Shown: positions 19,090 to 28,589 of the stretch, piece by piece
Layout of the letters: each line of letters opens with the position of its first letter
Numbering within the stretch: position 1 is the stretch's first letter
Assembly (NCBI RefSeq): GCF_020252405.1
Contig: NZ_JADCDA010000004.1
Location: 1-44,128, forward strand
Origin: Aestuariivirga sp.
GTDB taxonomy: Bacteria > Pseudomonadota > Alphaproteobacteria > Rhizobiales > Aestuariivirgaceae
Direction: 5' to 3'
Length of the DNA: 44,128 nt
Notes under the pieces: model-generated
The model's database searches: none
Seen by the model: the letters and a program-made list of their open reading frames with translations, nothing else
Told to the model about the DNA's origin: nothing
Position numbers and translations under genes: made by a program

Positions 19090-21410
19090 CAGAGCACGAA
19101 CCCGCCTGCCAATATGCCGATCGTCCTCAGCTCGACGCTGAGGTCGATGCGGTATTCGGTGCCATTGTCGCTGACGCCAAACTGATCGGTATGGGACATG
19201 GAGTAAACGAGTTCCGCCTTCATGCAGTCGCAGTCGAAGGTAACACCCAGGCTCTCGCCCATCGGCTTGCCGTTGCGCGCGTCATAACGGGCGCTCCCGA
19301 AGACGCTCCAGGCATCGCTGAGATAATAGCGGCCGTTGCCCCACACCTGCTCTTCGTCATCAGGCCGACCGTAATTGGCGGCCTTCGAAATATTTGCGTA
19401 GCTGATAGAACCCGCAAACTTGCTGAAATTGAGGCCGAGCGAGGCCTCCTGAACATTGATACGGGAGAAGTCCTCCTCCCAGCGGGCCTGGTAGCCCAGT
19501 GTGATGTTGGGATTGAACTGCAGCGCGATGGCGCCAACCATGTCCGATGACGTGCCGTCGAGGCCGGAGCCCACGAGATAGCTGTTTTCGCCGGCGATGT
19601 GGAAGCTTTCGCCCAGACTCGCTCGCACGAAGCCGCCCGAGGGCGCAAGCAGCGTGTAGTTCACGCCGGCATTGGCGCGAATGCCGCCCTCCCAGCGGTC
19701 ATAGCCGGTGAACTTGTCGCTTAAGAACAGGTTCGAGGTGTCGAAGTTCAGCGTGATCGCATCTTCATTGCCATTGTTGCGCTGGTCGGGTTCGGAGGGC
19801 GAGGCGATCAACTGCACCACGGGCGTGAGAACGCTGTCGTAGTCGCCCAGCGAGGTGATGAAAGGCATGCGCGTGTCGATGCCGGCGGTCGGAAGGACGT
19901 AGAAGTCCGCGGTGCTGTCTTCTTCCGCGGAAGGCACGTTCCGCGACAGGAAGCCGTCGCCGCGGACCGATGCGAAGGGCGTCACCAGCACGCCCTGCCC
20001 GGAAATCAACTGCCGCTGCCAGTCGGCATAGGCCATCATGTGCGTCTGGTTGGTGCCGAGGTCGAGGTTGAGCGTGTTGTTGCCAGACGAATATCCGCTC
20101 TGGTTGTAGACGACGGTGTCAATAGCGTTCTGGCGCTCCAGAGTGTAGTAATTGAAGCCATAAGAAAACTCTCCGCCAAGCACCTCCTCCGGCAGCACGT
20201 AGTCGCCGGAGATGAACGGCGTGGCCACGGGCATGTCGCCCTGGTCCTCGCCATCGACCAGGGAGCGCCAGCCGATGACTTGCGCCTTGGTGTAGTTGCG
20301 GTCGTCGAGGCCGGTGGCCTGCACGTAACTGGCCAGCATATTGCGTGGATCGATGTCGTAGTCGGACATGAACCTTCTGTCGCTGACCACGGTTCCGTCC
20401 CAGCCCCACGTCCATTTATCGTTGATGCGGAAGTCGGACTGCGCGCGCGCCGCGCCGCGCCATGGCGTATCTTGCGCATTGGTGTCGAGTTCGGAGAACT
20501 CGTAGATGCCCCAGCCGTCGAAGCTCATGGCGCCGGCCGCCAGCGCCTTGCGGACCTGCAGGGCGGCCAGGGGTCCGCTGCGCGTGGTCCACATGGGCGC
20601 GAAGGTCATGTCGGTGCTGCGGTCGATCGCCCAGAAATAGGGAGTCGTCACGCCGAAGCCGTACTCGCCCCAGTGAACCGATGGCAGCAGAAAGCCGGTG
20701 CGCCGCTCCACCGTGGGGTCGGGGTATTCGAAATAGGGCGTGAAGAACACCGGAACGGACCCGAACTTCAGCGTCGCATCCTTGTAGTAGATCGTCTGTC
20801 CCAAGCTGTCGTGCTTGGCCTCGCGCGCCGCGATCTGCCATACCGGCGTGCCGTCCGCCGTCACGCAGGTCTTGCAGGCCGTGTAGCTCGCATGCTGGAA
20901 GATGGTGATGCCGTTGACGTAGCGGCGGGCATATTGCGCGGTGATGGTGACGTTGTTGGTGAGCAGCGCCGTCACGTGCCTGGCAAAGCCCTCCGCGAAG
21001 GTGTCTCTCAATTCGGCGGAATCGGCCTGCATCACATTGCCGTTCGGCTCCTTCAGGACAACCGAGCCGTTGGCCGAGAAGGTCCTGGTCATCATGTTGT
21101 AGACCACCCTGGTGGCGGTCAGCACATAGGGGCCATAGGTCAGCCGCACCGTGCCGGTGGCAGTGGCGATTTTGGTCTTCTCATCAAATGTCAGAGTGTC
21201 GGCAATGACGTTGACACGGGTGCCCTTTGGAATTGGCTTGTCCACGGGCGCCACGAAGGCAGGCTGGTCGGTGACGCCGGCAAGGCTGACGCCAATGGAC
21301 AGTGCGAGGCCCGCAGCCGCCATCATTCCGAGGACGCAGACATGCAGTCCCCGCACCCGTGCACAGAGCTGGTTATAACGGTGTTTTCGCACCTGACCCC
21401 GACAACTCAC
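19089..21410 (-). CDS. lptD: LPS assembly outer membrane protein LptD
   Basis: Outer membrane beta-barrel that inserts LPS into the outer leaflet. The 773 residues comprise a hydrophobic export signal at about 28-45, an OstA/LptA-like domain at about 60-190 (ADTLTFDEKTKIATATGTVRL) and a barrel to the C-terminus. Cysteine pairs CKTC and CDC are candidates for the LptD disulfides. The GTG at 21410 is the frame limit and lacks a good ribosome binding site, so the real start may be one of the later GTG codons. It heads the unit lptD-surA-pdxA-rsmA. The usual upstream genes lptF and lptG are missing here. Confidence 0.92.
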   Translation of the reverse strand: MSCRGQVRKHRYNQLCARVRGLHVCVLGMMAAAGLALSIGVSLAGVTDQPAFVAPVDKPIPKGTRVNVIADTLTFDEKTKIATATGTVRLTYGPYVLTATRVVYNMMTRTFSANGSVVLKEPNGNVMQADSAELRDTFAEGFARHVTALLTNNVTITAQYARRYVNGITIFQHASYTACKTCVTADGTPVWQIAAREAKHDSLGQTIYYKDATLKFGSVPVFFTPYFEYPDPTVERRTGFLLPSVHWGEYGFGVTTPYFWAIDRSTDMTFAPMWTTRSGPLAALQVRKALAAGAMSFDGWGIYEFSELDTNAQDTPWRGAARAQSDFRINDKWTWGWDGTVVSDRRFMSDYDIDPRNMLASYVQATGLDDRNYTKAQVIGWRSLVDGEDQGDMPVATPFISGDYVLPEEVLGGEFSYGFNYYTLERQNAIDTVVYNQSGYSSGNNTLNLDLGTNQTHMMAYADWQRQLISGQGVLVTPFASVRGDGFLSRNVPSAEEDSTADFYVLPTAGIDTRMPFITSLGDYDSVLTPVVQLIASPSEPDQRNNGNEDAITLNFDTSNLFLSDKFTGYDRWEGGIRANAGVNYTLLAPSGGFVRASLGESFHIAGENSYLVGSGLDGTSSDMVGAIALQFNPNITLGYQARWEEDFSRINVQEASLGLNFSKFAGSISYANISKAANYGRPDDEEQVWGNGRYYLSDAWSVFGSARYDARNGKPMGESLGVTFDCDCMKAELVYSMSHTDQFGVSDNGTEYRIDLSVELRTIGILAGGFVL

Positions 21411-21565
21411 TTCACCGGGCGAATATTAACGGCTTTCTGGAGGTGCGGGAAGCCCTGGCGTGGGCCTCGGGCAGGGAAAAGGTCTGAAGTGTGATGGCTC
21501 ATGGTTTATACAGCTTAAAATAGCAGGGCGCGTCACATAATTCCCAGGCTGTTGACAACGCGCCG

Positions 21566-21673
21566 GAGCATGACCCGCAATAGTGGGACCGGTTTTGCGA
21601 CAAGATCATGCCCAAGCCATTGACCTGGCGCATGATCCGATCGGGTGTTCCCCCTGATCGGATCATGCGCTAA
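21566..21673 (+). repeat. Repeat family A, full copy between lptD and pepA
   Basis: Modules A1 (GAGCATGACCCGC ... GATCATGC) and A2 (GCGCATGATCCGATC ... GATCGGATCATGCGC) joined by the usual linker, ending GCGCTAA. It lies in the divergent lptD/pepA gap, 30 bp before the pepA start. This is the place where lptF and lptG would be expected. Confidence 0.85.
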
Positions 21674-21703
21674 GAGCAGGCTTCCCCAGCCGGAAGGAAT
21701 CGC

Positions 21704-23182
21704 ATGAAAATCAGCTTCTCGCCCGCCAGCCTGCCAAAGTCCGGCGTGTTGATCCTGCTTGTGACCGAGGGAGAGGCGCTCTCGGGGCTTGCCGCCGAGG
21801 CCGACGGCCGCACCGGGGGCCAGATCCGCCGGGCCATCACGGCAGCCGGCTTCACCGGACGGCGGGATTCGACGCTCGACATTGTCGCTCCCGGCGGAAG
21901 CTTCAGCCGGGCCGTGCTGTTTGGCCTTGGCAAGCCCGCAGCGCTGCGCCCGCTCGACCTGGAGTTGCTGGGCGGGGCCACGGCCGGCATTGCGCAGGCG
22001 CTCAAGACCGATGTGATGACGATTGCGGCCGATCTGGCGGCAGGAGGCCTCACGCCGGTCGAGACGGCGGCGCTGATCGCCTCCGGCATCAGGCTCCGCG
22101 TCTACAGCTTCAACCATTACAAGTCGAAGAAGCCGGAGGCGAAGGAGCTGCGGGAGGTTACGGTCCTCACCGCGGATGCGAGGGGCGCCAGGCAGCGCTT
22201 TGCCGCCCTGGATGCGGTGGCCGATGGCGTGCACCTGGCGCGCGACCTGGTCAACGAGCCACCGAATCACCTCCACCCGGTTGCCTTCGCCGAGCGCATG
22301 AAGCCGCTCGCCAGGCTCGGCCTCAAAATTTCGGTCATGAGTCCGGCGCAGATGAGGAAGCTGGGCATGAACGCGCTGCTCGGCGTCGCCCAGGGATCGG
22401 CGCACGAGGCGCGCATGGTGGTGATGGAGTGGAAGGGCGGCAAGACCAATGAGGCGCCGCTGGCCTTCATCGGCAAGGGGGTCACCTTCGACACCGGCGG
22501 CATCTCGATCAAGCCCGCCGCCGGCATGGAGGACATGAAGGGCGACATGGGTGGCGCTGCCTGCGTGGCCGGGCTGATGATGGCTTTGGCCAGGCGCAAG
22601 GCCAGGGTCAATGCGGTGGGCGCCATCGGCCTTGTCGAGAACATGCCGGACGGCAAGGCGCAGCGGCCGGGTGACGTGGTCACCTCCATGTCGGGCCAGA
22701 CCATTGCCGTGCTCAACACCGACGCCGAGGGCCGGCTCGTGCTGGCGGATGTGCTGTGGTATGTCCAGGACCGCTTCAAGCCGCGCTTCATGATCGACCT
22801 CGCCACGCTCACCGGCGCCATTCTGGTGGCGCTCGGGAAGGAACATGCGGGCCTGTTCTCCAACAACGACGAATTGGCCCAGCGCCTGTCCGAGGCGGGT
22901 TATGCCACGGGCGAGAAGGTGTGGCGCATGCCGCTGGCGCCCGAATACGACAAGATCATCGACCATGACGTGGCCGACGTGAAGAACACCGGCGGTCGCC
23001 ATGCCGGCTCGATCACCGCGGCGCAGTTCCTGCAACGTTTTGTGAACAATGTGCCCTGGGCTCACCTCGACGTGGCGGGCACGGCCATGGACGGCCCGCG
23101 CAGCTCCATCAACCAGAGCTGGGGTCCGGGCTGGGGCGTGCGTCTGCTGGACCGGCTGGTGAACCGGTTTTACGAGCAGTAG
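21704..23182 (+). CDS. pepA: Leucyl aminopeptidase (M17)
   Basis: Cytoplasmic dinuclear metal aminopeptidase of 492 residues. Active-site residues K258 and D263 in [10 protein letters not shown], and D340 and E342 in [10 protein letters not shown], are as in E. coli Pep[14 protein letters not shown] and HLDVAGTA complete the pattern. CGGAAGGAATC before the ATG at 21704 serves as ribosome binding site. pepA is often next to lptF in proteobacteria, and here it faces lptD directly. Its usual downstream partner holC is also not there. Confidence 0.96.
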   Translation: MKISFSPASLPKSGVLILLVTEGEALSGLAAEADGRTGGQIRRAITAAGFTGRRDSTLDIVAPGGSFSRAVLFGLGKPAALRPLDLELLGGATAGIAQALKTDVMTIAADLAAGGLTPVETAALIASGIRLRVYSFNHYKSKKPEAKELREVTVLTADARGARQRFAALDAVADGVHLARDLVNEPPNHLHPVAFAERMKPLARLGLKISVMSPAQMRKLGMNALLGVAQGSAHEARMVVMEWKGGKTNEAPLAFIGKGVTFDTGGISIKPAAGMEDMKGDMGGAACVAGLMMALARRKARVNAVGAIGLVENMPDGKAQRPGDVVTSMSGQTIAVLNTDAEGRLVLADVLWYVQDRFKPRFMIDLATLTGAILVALGKEHAGLFSNNDELAQRLSEAGYATGEKVWRMPLAPEYDKIIDHDVADVKNTGGRHAGSITAAQFLQRFVNNVPWAHLDVAGTAMDGPRSSINQSWGPGWGVRLLDRLVNRFYEQ

Positions 23183-23243
23183 CGCATATTCCGGTCAGGC
23201 GGGATAGCCTGACTATGAAGGACGCGGGCCAGATCAAAAGCTC

Positions 23244-23288
23244 GAGCATGATCCGCAAAAGCGGGTTCCACTTTTGCGGATCATGCTT
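23244..23288 (+). repeat. Repeat family A, module A1 between pepA and lacI-type gene
   Basis: An almost perfect palindrome, GAGCATGATCCGCAAAAG ... CTTTTGCGGATCATGCTT, between the convergent 3' ends of pepA and the LacI-type gene, ending 8 bp from the latter's stop. On RNA it would form a long stem and could work as a transcription end for both. Confidence 0.85.
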
Positions 23289-23296
23289 GAGGAGCC

Positions 23297-24310
23297 TCAG
23301 GCGGCGACGGCGGTGCGCGTCGGCGCGCAGCTGCCGCGCAGCTTGAGCTCCACCGGCAGCACCGTGTCAGGCGCCACCGTCTGGCCGCGGATCAGCCCGA
23401 CGAGTTTTTCCACGGCCAGCGTGCCGGCCTCGGCGCGCGGCGCCTCCACCGTGGTGAGCGAGGGGAAGGCAAACAGCCCGTCCGCGGTGCCATCAGCGCC
23501 GATGAAGGAGATGTCGCCCGGCACATGGATGCCGCGGTCGCGGCACAGGTCCATGGCGGCGCAGGCCATGGTGTCGGTTGCGCAGAACACGGCGGTGGGG
23601 CCCTGCGGCAGCTCGATCAGTTGCTTCATCGCCTCGGCCCCGCCCTCGCGCGTGCCGTGGCCGGCCTTGATCAGCTGGTCGTCCACGGGAAGGCCCAGCC
23701 TCGCCATGGCGGCGCGGTAGCCGTCCCGGCGTTCGCGCGCCGATTGCTGGTCGGCGGCGCCCGCGATGTGGGCAATGCGGCGGTGGCCCATGGAGGCGAG
23801 CTGGCGCACGGCGATGTCCGCCACCTGCTGTTCGTCCACCCGAACCATCGGCACGGGCGGGCTGTAGACCCTGTCGAACATCTGCACCACGGGAAGGTCA
23901 GGCTGCGGCCCGGTCAAACGATCCACCCCGGCGCCGCCATCCACCACCACCATGCCGTCCACCCGGCCGGCGCTGATCAGTTCGGCATAGGCTTCGCGGT
24001 GCTTTTCCGGCTTCCGGGTGAAGCCCAGAATCATGGCATAGCCCATGGCCAGCGCCCTGTCCTCAATGCTGCGGATCAAGTCGGGGTATAAGCCGTTGTC
24101 GATGCAGGGGACCAGCACCAGCAGCGTGTCGGTGCGCTGAATCCGCAGCGAGCGGGCCACGAGATTGATCTTATAACCACAGGAGGCGGCGGCATCGCGG
24201 ACGGCGCGGCGGGTGCGATCGGCAACAAGGTCCGGATTGGACAGGGCCCGCGAGGCCGTGGCCACGGACACTCCTGCGAGCTTGGCAACGTCGGATAAGG
24301 TTGGTCGCAT
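23297..24310 (-). CDS. LacI-family transcriptional regulator
   Basis: A 337-residue LacI/GalR protein. The helix-turn-helix at 1-25 reads TLSDVAKLAGVSVATASRALS, followed by the hinge. The periplasmic-binding-protein-like domain starts about residue 62 (TLLVLVPCIDNGLYPDLIRSIED). The effector is probably a sugar, but there is no transport or sugar gene nearby, so the target is unknown. A possible operator lies in its own upstream region. The catabolic neighbours expected of such a regulator are absent. Confidence 0.93.
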   Translation of the reverse strand: MRPTLSDVAKLAGVSVATASRALSNPDLVADRTRRAVRDAAASCGYKINLVARSLRIQRTDTLLVLVPCIDNGLYPDLIRSIEDRALAMGYAMILGFTRKPEKHREAYAELISAGRVDGMVVVDGGAGVDRLTGPQPDLPVVQMFDRVYSPPVPMVRVDEQQVADIAVRQLASMGHRRIAHIAGAADQQSARERRDGYRAAMARLGLPVDDQLIKAGHGTREGGAEAMKQLIELPQGPTAVFCATDTMACAAMDLCRDRGIHVPGDISFIGADGTADGLFAFPSLTTVEAPRAEAGTLAVEKLVGLIRGQTVAPDTVLPVELKLRGSCAPTRTAVAA

Positions 24311-24353
24311 GGTTCAACCCGAAATGGATTACGCGGTCACGGTAACTGACAAG

Positions 24354-24365
24354 CTAAGCGTTTCA
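24354..24365. promoter_or_regulatory. Possible LacI-type operator
   Basis: CTAAGCGTTTCA has one perfect half (GTTTCA) of the generic LacI/GalR palindrome TGAAACGTTTCA and three matches in the other half. It lies 44-55 bp before the regulator start, a position suited to autoregulation. Confidence 0.3.
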
Positions 24366-24643
24366 AACTGACAAAAACATAGAGCGCTAACTGGACCAGC
24401 GGATTTATAAGAACTGGAGCCTTTCGCAAGGGTGTTCGGATCGGTCGTGCGGTTTGGTCTTTGCATTTAACTATATGAAATATAAAGCTTAATAATTAAC
24501 AACTAAGAGTTGTAGCATGCGATGCACCTCCGCTCTTATTGACTGCGTAGAAATGTCGCATAGCAGAAGCTGTTCTTGTTCTGCGCGCAGGAGTTGTGCG
24601 CCACCTTCAGGAATCCTTGCGCAGGCCCCGGATGCATGGGGAC
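24366..24643. other. AT-rich gene-free stretch
   Basis: Between the LacI-type gene and repeat B copy 3. The part at about 24455-24510 is clearly AT-rich against a GC-rich background. Two short frames have neither ribosome binding sites nor recognisable products. No RNA gene was recognised. Confidence 0.4.
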
Positions 24644-24745
24644 GGAGCAGGTTTCGACTCCACTGAACCGAAACCTGCTCTGTCTCTTTGTTTGGCCGCA
24701 TTTTCGACGGTCAACCGGTCTCCACTTGACCTGAAAATGCTTTAG
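24644..24745 (-). repeat. Repeat family B, copy 3 (inverted), reaching into yacG stop
   Basis: Inverse orientation of the element at 293-395, with both hairpins intact: GAGCAGGTTTCG/CGAAACCTGCTC and GCATTTTC/GAAAATGC with GGTCAA/TTGACC inside. Its outer end (CTAAAGC on the minus strand) contains the TAA stop of yacG, so the element borders the coding sequence exactly. Confidence 0.8.
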
Positions 24746-24915
24746 TCCTCGCCCGGCCCGTCCTCTTCCGCCGGGATGGCATAGTTCCCGCCGAGCCAGC
24801 GGTTCAAATCCACCTGCGCGCAGCGCGCCGAGCAGAAGGGGTGATATCTCTGCTGCGAGGGTTCTTTGCAGATGGGGCAGCGGCGGCGGGGGCGGAGCCG
24901 GACGGGCTCGGTCAT
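24742..24915 (-). CDS. yacG: DNA gyrase inhibitor / zinc protein YacG
   Basis: A 57-residue zinc protein. Four cysteines are arranged C-x2-C ... C-x3-C (RCPIC, then [24 protein letters not shown]), the YacG signature. E. coli YacG binds and inhibits gyrase. The ATG at 24915 follows the maf stop directly, on the same strand. The stop TAA overlaps the end of a repeat B element, so the acidic tail (EEDGPGED) may have been trimmed or extended by the repeat. Its small size makes it easy to miss. Confidence 0.9.
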   Translation of the reverse strand: MTEPVRLRPRRRCPICKEPSQQRYHPFCSARCAQVDLNRWLGGNYAIPAEEDGPGED

Positions 24916-24916
24916 C

Positions 24917-25615
24917 TCAGACCTCCGATTGCGGCGCCGATACCCAGCTTTGGAACACGGGATAGCCCGCCCCTTCGAGCAGATGCACCGTTTCGTAGAG
25001 CGGCAGCCCGATCACGCCCGAATGGGATCCGGCAAGGAGGCGCACGAAGACTTCGGCCCTGCCCTGAATGGCATAGCCCCCCGCCTTGCCGCGCCATTCG
25101 TTTGACGCGATGTAGCTGCCCAGGTCCTCGCGCGACAGGCGCTTGAAGCGCAGCTTGGTTTCCACACAGCGGGTGGACATGCGCTTTCCCGGCGCGATCA
25201 GGCACACGGTGGAATAGACCCAGTGCGAACGGCCGGAGAGGAGCGACAGGCAGTCCAGCGCCTGGTCCACCGTTTCGGCCTTGGGCAGGATGCGGCGGCC
25301 GAGTGCGACGACGGTATCCGCCGCCAGTATGAAGGCATTGGGGCCCAGTTCCCTGACCAGAGGCATCTCCAGCGCGCGTTCGGCCTTCTCCCCGGCGAGG
25401 CGGATGGAGAGGGCGCGCGGCGTTTCGCGCCGGCGCGGGGTCTCGTCGATGTCGGTGGGGTTGAGCAGGTCGGGCGTCAGCCCGGCGCGTTCGAGCAGCT
25501 GCAGGCGGCGCGGCGAGGCGCTGGCCAGCACCAGCTTGACGCCTGCCTTCGTTGGGGCCTTCGCGCCCCTGGCTTTACTTAAAGCGATAATTGATGCGGC
25601 CCTTCGTGAGGTCAT
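24917..25615 (-). CDS. maf: Maf-like nucleotide pyrophosphatase
   Basis: Hydrolyses non-canonical or modified nucleoside triphosphates (Maf/YhdE/YceF group), cytoplasmic. The family start [17 protein letters not shown] is at about residues 29-45, followed by [11 protein letters not shown] and [16 protein letters not shown]. The 232 residues exceed the usual length because about 27 extra residues precede the conserved start; that part overlaps the end of infA by 41 nt, and a non-ATG start further down is possible. The infA-maf-yacG order is common in Rhizobiales. Confidence 0.9.
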   Translation of the reverse strand: MTSRRAASIIALSKARGAKAPTKAGVKLVLASASPRRLQLLERAGLTPDLLNPTDIDETPRRRETPRALSIRLAGEKAERALEMPLVRELGPNAFILAADTVVALGRRILPKAETVDQALDCLSLLSGRSHWVYSTVCLIAPGKRMSTRCVETKLRFKRLSREDLGSYIASNEWRGKAGGYAIQGRAEVFVRLLAGSHSGVIGLPLYETVHLLEGAGYPVFQSWVSAPQSEV

Positions 25616-25793
25616 AGGGCGTCATTTCGACCATCACGCGGTCGCCCGCGAGCACGCGGATGCGGTTCTTGCGCATCTTGCCGGCGGTGTGGGCGATGAT
25701 CTCATGATTGTTGTCGAGCTTCACGCGGAAGGTTGCGTTGGGCAGAAGTTCAGTCACGGTGCCTTCGAATTCGAGCAGTTCTTCCTTTGCCAT
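25575..25793 (-). CDS. infA: Translation initiation factor IF-1
   Basis: A 72-residue S1/OB-fold protein that binds the 30S A site. The sequence [19 protein letters not shown] ... [20 protein letters not shown] is diagnostic. AAGGAGCC lies before the ATG. It is the first gene of the infA-maf-yacG group. Confidence 0.98.
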   Translation of the reverse strand: MAKEELLEFEGTVTELLPNATFRVKLDNNHEIIAHTAGKMRKNRIRVLAGDRVMVEMTPYDLTKGRINYRFK

Positions 25794-25868
25794 GTGGCTC
25801 CTTGGATGGGGTTCTGAAAGTGGCGCGGAAAATGGACCTGTTCACCCGCAAAAGCAAGCCTGACGGGC

Positions 25869-26816
25869 CTAAATCAAACTGGCATCCATGAGATAAAGCA
25901 GGACCGAAGCGCTGACCGCCGCCAGCGCTGTTCCGAGCGTAATGGCGCCCGACACCGCCGCCGTCGCCTCATTGTTCCGCTGCGAGAAGAGGAAGGCATT
26001 GGCCCCTGTGGGCATGGCGGCGAAGAGAATCGCCACATGGCCCCACAAGGGCGGGATAGAGACGGCGTAACGCACGAGAACGAACACCAGGAGCGGCATC
26101 AGCAGCATCTTGAGGCCGATGAGGCTGAACATGCCGCTCCACGAGCCTTTCAGCGAATAGCCCGCCAGCGAGACGCCCAACGCGAAGAGGGCGGTTGGAA
26201 CCGAGGCATCCGCCAGCATGCCGAGCATGGCGCCGAAGACAGGGTGCAAGCCCCAGCCGGTGAGGCGCCACAGCGTGCCGGCGAGGAGGCCCAGCACGAT
26301 CGCATTGGTGGCCAGATGCCGGAACAGCTCCGAGGCCGTCCCGCCGATCGAAAAGTTCCCCGCCGTCTGGAACAGGGCCCGGTGCAGCATGGCGGTGAAC
26401 CACAGGATGGGCGCGTGGATCGACAGGATCATGCCGAGCGGAATAGCCACCTGCTGGCCGAAGTGGGAGAGGGCGAGCGGCGTTCCAAGCAGCGCCAGGT
26501 TGCCGAAGCCCGCCGCCATGGAGGCCGCAGCCCCGCCGGAAACATTCAAGGAAGGGATCACCCGCGAGACCAGTGCGGCCGTCACCCAGGTGATGCCGAG
26601 GCCGCCGAAGAAGGCGATCCACAATTCCCAGGGTGCGCCCTGCTGGGCGCCCATGGTGGCCACCGTCTTGAACAGCAGCGCCGGAATGGCGAGGTTGAAG
26701 ACGAAAAGCGACAGACCGCGGCCCGCCGCGGCATCGAAGACCTTCGCCTTCGTGAAGCCGTAGCCCAGCACGATCATGCCGAAGACCGGCAGGACGGTGT
26801 TGAGGATCGAGTCCAC
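25869..26816 (-). CDS. AEC family transporter
   Basis: Membrane carrier of 315 residues with about ten hydrophobic helices and an internal repeat of the five-helix half, as in the auxin efflux carrier family. The N-terminal MDSILNTVLPVFGMIVLGYGFTK and C-terminal AAMPTGANAFLFSQRN are typical of bacterial AEC proteins, some of which carry malonate or other small acids. The substrate cannot be told from the sequence. It lies 76 bp downstream of leuD on the same strand and could be co-transcribed. Confidence 0.88.
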   Translation of the reverse strand: MDSILNTVLPVFGMIVLGYGFTKAKVFDAAAGRGLSLFVFNLAIPALLFKTVATMGAQQGAPWELWIAFFGGLGITWVTAALVSRVIPSLNVSGGAAASMAAGFGNLALLGTPLALSHFGQQVAIPLGMILSIHAPILWFTAMLHRALFQTAGNFSIGGTASELFRHLATNAIVLGLLAGTLWRLTGWGLHPVFGAMLGMLADASVPTALFALGVSLAGYSLKGSWSGMFSLIGLKMLLMPLLVFVLVRYAVSIPPLWGHVAILFAAMPTGANAFLFSQRNNEATAAVSGAITLGTALAAVSASVLLYLMDASLI

Positions 26817-26892
26817 TAATGTGTCATCCGAATGGCGCAGGACGTGCGTGACGGCGCTCTCTGTTGCCTCCGCCTGCCCACGCGGTGATGGA

Positions 26893-27498
26893 TCAAAGCC
26901 AGGGCTGGCGCTCCGCCTGCTTCTTCTCGAAGGCGTCTATGGAAGAGGCCTTCTCGAGGCTCAAGCCAATGTCGTCGAGACCGTTCAGCAGGCAGTGTTT
27001 GCGGAAGGGGTCGATATCGAAGCTGATCTTGCCGCCGTCGGGCCCGCGGATTTCCTGGTTCGGCAGGTCGATGGTCATGGTGGCATTGGCGCCGCGCCCG
27101 GCGTCGTCCATCAGCTTCCTGAGATCGTCGGCCGAGACCTTGATCGGCAGGATGCCGTTCTTGAAGCAGTTGTTGTGGAAGATGTCGGCGAAGCTGGTGG
27201 AGATCACGCAGCGGATGCCGAAGTCGAGCAGCGCCCACGGCGCATGCTCACGCGAGGAGCCGCAGCCAAAATTGTCGCCCGCAATCAGGATCTCGGCCTT
27301 GCGATAGGAAGGCCTGTTCAGCACGAAATCCGCGATCTCCTGGCCGTCCTGCGTATAGCGCATCTCGAAGAACAGCGACTTGCCCAGCCCCGTGCGCTTG
27401 ATGGTCTTCAGGAACTGCTTCGGGATAATCATGTCCGTGTCGATGTTGACGATGTTCAGCGGAGCGGCGACGCCGGTGAGCGTTTCGAACTTCTGCAT
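26893..27498 (-). CDS. leuD: 3-isopropylmalate dehydratase small subunit
   Basis: Small subunit of the leucine-pathway isomerase, 201 residues, the normal length. Key motifs are [31 protein letters not shown] and [18 protein letters not shown]. It needs LeuC, which is not in the window. The ATG lies 10 nt after the argC stop, and its GAGG ribosome site overlaps that stop, so argC and leuD look co-transcribed, an unusual pair. leuD is commonly next to leuB and asd in this group. Confidence 0.96.
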   Translation of the reverse strand: MQKFETLTGVAAPLNIVNIDTDMIIPKQFLKTIKRTGLGKSLFFEMRYTQDGQEIADFVLNRPSYRKAEILIAGDNFGCGSSREHAPWALLDFGIRCVISTSFADIFHNNCFKNGILPIKVSADDLRKLMDDAGRGANATMTIDLPNQEIRGPDGGKISFDIDPFRKHCLLNGLDDIGLSLEKASSIDAFEKKQAERQPWL

Positions 27499-27508
27499 GG
27501 TTTTGTCC

Positions 27509-28465
27509 TCAGGCAGCTTCAGGGAGATCGGCGCCGAGGGTTTCCTCCGCGCCGATCATGATGTTGAGATTCTGCACAGCGGCGCCCGAGGCGCCCTTGC
27601 CGAGATTGTCGTAGACCGCCATCAGCAGCAGCTGGCCGCGCGCATCATTGGCGAAGACGTGGAGGCGCATGCGGTTGGTGTTGTTGAGCGCTTCCGGGTT
27701 GATTTGGGGCGCGCGCTCCACGGCCTCGAAGGGGGCAACCGAGATGAAGGGCTGGTTTGCATAGGCGAGGGAGAGGCAGTCGCGGATGTCCTGTCCCGTC
27801 ACCTTTCTGAGCAGCAGCTCGGAGAAAACGGGAACGCAGCCCATCATGCCCTGGGCATAGTTGCCCACCGCCGGCTGGAAGATCGGCGCATGGGCGATCT
27901 CGCTGTAGACCTGCATTTCGGGCAGGTGCTTGTGCGAAAAGCCGAGGCTGTAGGGGTAATAGGGAATGGCGTCAGCGCCCTTCGCCTCATAATCCTCGAT
28001 CATCTTCTTGCCGCCGCCGGAATAGCCCGAGATGGCGTTGTAGGTGACGGGATAATCGGCCGACATGATGCCGGCGTTGACGAGGGGCCGCACCAGCGCG
28101 ATCAGCCCCTGCGGATAGCAGCCGGGATTGGCGACGCGCGCGGCGCCCGCGATCTTCTGGCGGTGCAGAGCGGAGATTTCCGGCATGCCATAGGCCCAGC
28201 CTTCCGCCACGCGGAAGGCGGAGGAGGCATCGATGACGCGGGTCCTGGAGGCGGGATCGATCATCGCAACGGCTTGCCTCGCCGCCTCGTCGGGCAGGCA
28301 GAGGATGGCGACATCGACGGAGTTCAGCAGCTCGCTCCGGGCGTCCGCATCCTTGCGGCGCTCAGGTTCGATGGACACGAGCGTCAGGTCGGAGCGATTC
28401 TGCAACCGCTCGCGGATCAGGAGCCCGGTGGTGCCGGCCTCGCCATCGATGAAGATGCTGGTCAT
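27509..28465 (-). CDS. argC: N-acetyl-gamma-glutamyl-phosphate reductase
   Basis: Arginine synthesis enzyme that reduces N-acetylglutamyl phosphate with NADPH. The 318 residues and the start [19 protein letters not shown] mark the shorter ArgC type 2. The catalytic cysteine is C116 in [16 protein letters not shown] precedes the ATG at 28465. It is followed by leuD in an apparent two-gene unit. Confidence 0.95.
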   Translation of the reverse strand: MTSIFIDGEAGTTGLLIRERLQNRSDLTLVSIEPERRKDADARSELLNSVDVAILCLPDEAARQAVAMIDPASRTRVIDASSAFRVAEGWAYGMPEISALHRQKIAGAARVANPGCYPQGLIALVRPLVNAGIMSADYPVTYNAISGYSGGGKKMIEDYEAKGADAIPYYPYSLGFSHKHLPEMQVYSEIAHAPIFQPAVGNYAQGMMGCVPVFSELLLRKVTGQDIRDCLSLAYANQPFISVAPFEAVERAPQINPEALNNTNRMRLHVFANDARGQLLLMAVYDNLGKGASGAAVQNLNIMIGAEETLGADLPEAA

Positions 28466-28541
28466 GTCGCGCTCCTATAAAGGGGATGAGCAGGGGCTGC
28501 AACATGGCCTGGCGCATGGCGCCCGCTCAGCGCATGTGCTG

Positions 28542-28589
28542 GAGCATGATCTTGCCGCAAAAGCGGTTCCACTTTTGCGGATCATGCTT
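28542..28589 (-). repeat. Repeat family A, module A1 after metallopeptidase gene
   Basis: GAGCATGATCTTGCCGCAAA ... TTTTGCGGATCATGCTTC palindrome. Its end touches the TGA stop (28589-28591) of the metallopeptidase gene. A decayed A2-like part may precede it (28509-28537). It lies between that gene and the argC promoter region. Confidence 0.8.

Noticed and set aside
24455..24510. AT-rich patch considered as replication origin or attachment site
   Set aside because: No DnaA-box cluster, no iterons, no integrase and no tRNA gene nearby.
24489..24701. 70-codon frame before yacG
   Set aside because: Half of it is repeat family B sequence; composition does not look coding.
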